DNA from: Vitellaria paradoxa
Lineage: Eukaryota; Streptophyta; Magnoliopsida; Ericales; Sapotaceae
Length of the DNA stretch: 64,000 nucleotides
Direction of reading: 5' to 3'
Assembly (NCBI GenBank): GCA_019916065.1
Contig: CM034233.1
Span: forward strand, 12,791,573-12,855,572
Positions 62,770 to 64,000 of the stretch are shown in pieces. The notes beneath the pieces were generated by a model. That model searched no databases. It saw only the letters and a list, made by a program, of their open reading frames with translations, and had not been told where the DNA came from. Both the position numbers and the translations under genes were made by a program. Numbering within the stretch: position 1 is the stretch's first letter; each line of letters begins with the position of its first letter.

Positions 62770-64000
62770 AGTTTTAATATTATAATTATCACTTGAAGAA
62801 AATTCGTGAGCACAAGAGCCTTACAAGTTAGTTAAAGCCTTTTTCTTTTCAAATTAACATGAGAAGTTAGCAAACACAAGTTAATAGTTTTAATATCGTC
62901 AACATCCCGTGGAAAAAAAAATGCAAAAGAAAGCATTACAAGGGAATTAAGACCATTCCATTTAACACCACAAAAGAACACTCATCACAAACAACTGAAA
63001 AATGGAGAAAAAGGACAAAAATGGAAGCCTCAATTTGTTGGGAATTACAAAATTGCCTCATACTCAAAATCAACCCCCTGACAACATGAGTCATGCGCCT
63101 TATTCCTTAATAGAACCACATACTGAATCTAACAAAACTTTCGATTGACTTAAAACTTCTGAGACTGTAACGAAGGCTAGTTGTTGTAGACCAACCATAA
63201 GAATCAAGATGACAAGCATCAAACTAAGTTATGAAAATCTATTGTATTGTATAACATTCCTATCCAAAATATGATTCGTTAGTTACAAGTTCAAATCTTA
63301 CGAAGTAACATTTCTGCGAGGAAAAACAATTGATTTATATGACAAATTCTTGGAATAACTTAAATATCACATTCCACAGAACTAAAACTTTCTAAATGTG
63401 TGTACTTCACTTGCATAGAATATTTATTTATTTATTTACTTATTGCACTGTAATTGATTGATAGAGACTAATACTTATTGAAAAAACAAAGGAAGGGCAA
63501 ACCCATTGAATTTCAGAAGTGCTAGAAATCCTAAATAATCAATCGATCACACATGCAGAGAGTAAACTCTAACTCAAAACTTTTTAAAAGAAAATTCTTA
63601 TCAAACTTGAAAGGAGATAAACCCTGAGTCTTATATACTACCTTGGCCGTTTTATGTGACTAGAAATAATATTAAGTTAAAAGAAAAATTATATAAAACC
63701 ATTATAAGACCAACATTTTGTTTTTTAGTGATAGTCTCCTGAAAAGTCTGTCCCAAAAAAAAAAAAAAAAATAGAAAAAAAAATAGTATATACTACACTA
63801 TACAAGTAACAATTGCAACAATGTGAAGAACAGCAGCTATTGAGGTACTTCTCACTGTGCTATTTGTACCAATTGAAGCTCAGACGATTTCAAAATTTCA
63901 AATTAAACAGTGTTGTATAAAATGCACATGGGGTGGGGAGCACACAGAGCTCTCCAATTCTATTTAGACTGACTATTTTTGGATATTTATAATGAGAAAT
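62770..64000. other. SEC6 intron 1, continuing past the window
   Basis: AT-rich sequence with A runs near 63757-63783 and no recognised exon or element. I looked on the minus strand for the missing SEC6 N-terminal exon (ending near ...YIARQQ in related proteins) and did not find it. Confidence 0.5.

Overview
This window is nuclear DNA from a flowering plant, most likely a eudicot. It is very AT-rich, its genes are split by GT-AG introns, one gene encodes a chloroplast-targeted ATP synthase subunit, and plant-type mobile DNA is abundant (Ty1/copia, Ty3/gypsy, TRIM/Cassandra, Tourist-like MITEs, MULE-like elements, LINE tails). I saw no CRISPR array, operon or prokaryotic feature, and no convincing tRNA gene.

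Three host genes are supported. (1) Plus strand, 9805-14843: an IST1-like ESCRT-III-associated protein, six exons, 540 aa. (2) Minus strand, 17145-17909: an intronless gene for the chloroplast ATP synthase delta subunit, 254 aa. (3) Minus strand, 20897-49992 and continuing beyond the right edge: exocyst subunit SEC6. I traced 24 exons in phase, giving 713 codons to the stop. Only the first N-terminal exon(s) are missing; they should lie past 64000. IST1 and ATPD converge, and ATPD and SEC6 lie in tandem. They are unrelated housekeeping genes and do not form a pathway.

Layout. 1-9.6 kb: intergenic repeats, dominated by a roughly 3.9 kb palindrome built from nested palindromes (1006-4905), a Cassandra-type solo LTR carrying a 5S rRNA-like block (5950-6245, TSD AAGCT), a degenerate roughly 135 bp array and three Tourist-like MITEs. 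9.6-15.2 kb: IST1-like gene with a LINE tail in intron 3 and a tiny poly(A) retroposon in its 3' region. 15.2-17.1 kb: more MITEs. 17.1-19.6 kb: ATPD with a G-box/I-box promoter, backed by four tandem copies of a roughly 372 bp unit. 20.5-64 kb: SEC6, whose introns are swollen by insertions. These are a foldback MITE, a MULE-like element, a deleted gypsy element with intact TSDs, a LINE remnant, a small non-autonomous LTR element, a gag-less copia, and, inside intron 1 (more than 14 kb), a cluster of a TRIM, an integrase-less gypsy with a nested solo LTR, and a decayed copia.

I found no clearly new biochemical system. The most interesting items are structural: the nested palindrome, the 5S-bearing solo LTR, the near pure poly(A) retroposon, the precise TSDs that let several insertions be reversed on paper, and how SEC6 keeps its splicing frame (including one GC-AG intron and a 27-nt exon) through this mobile-element load.
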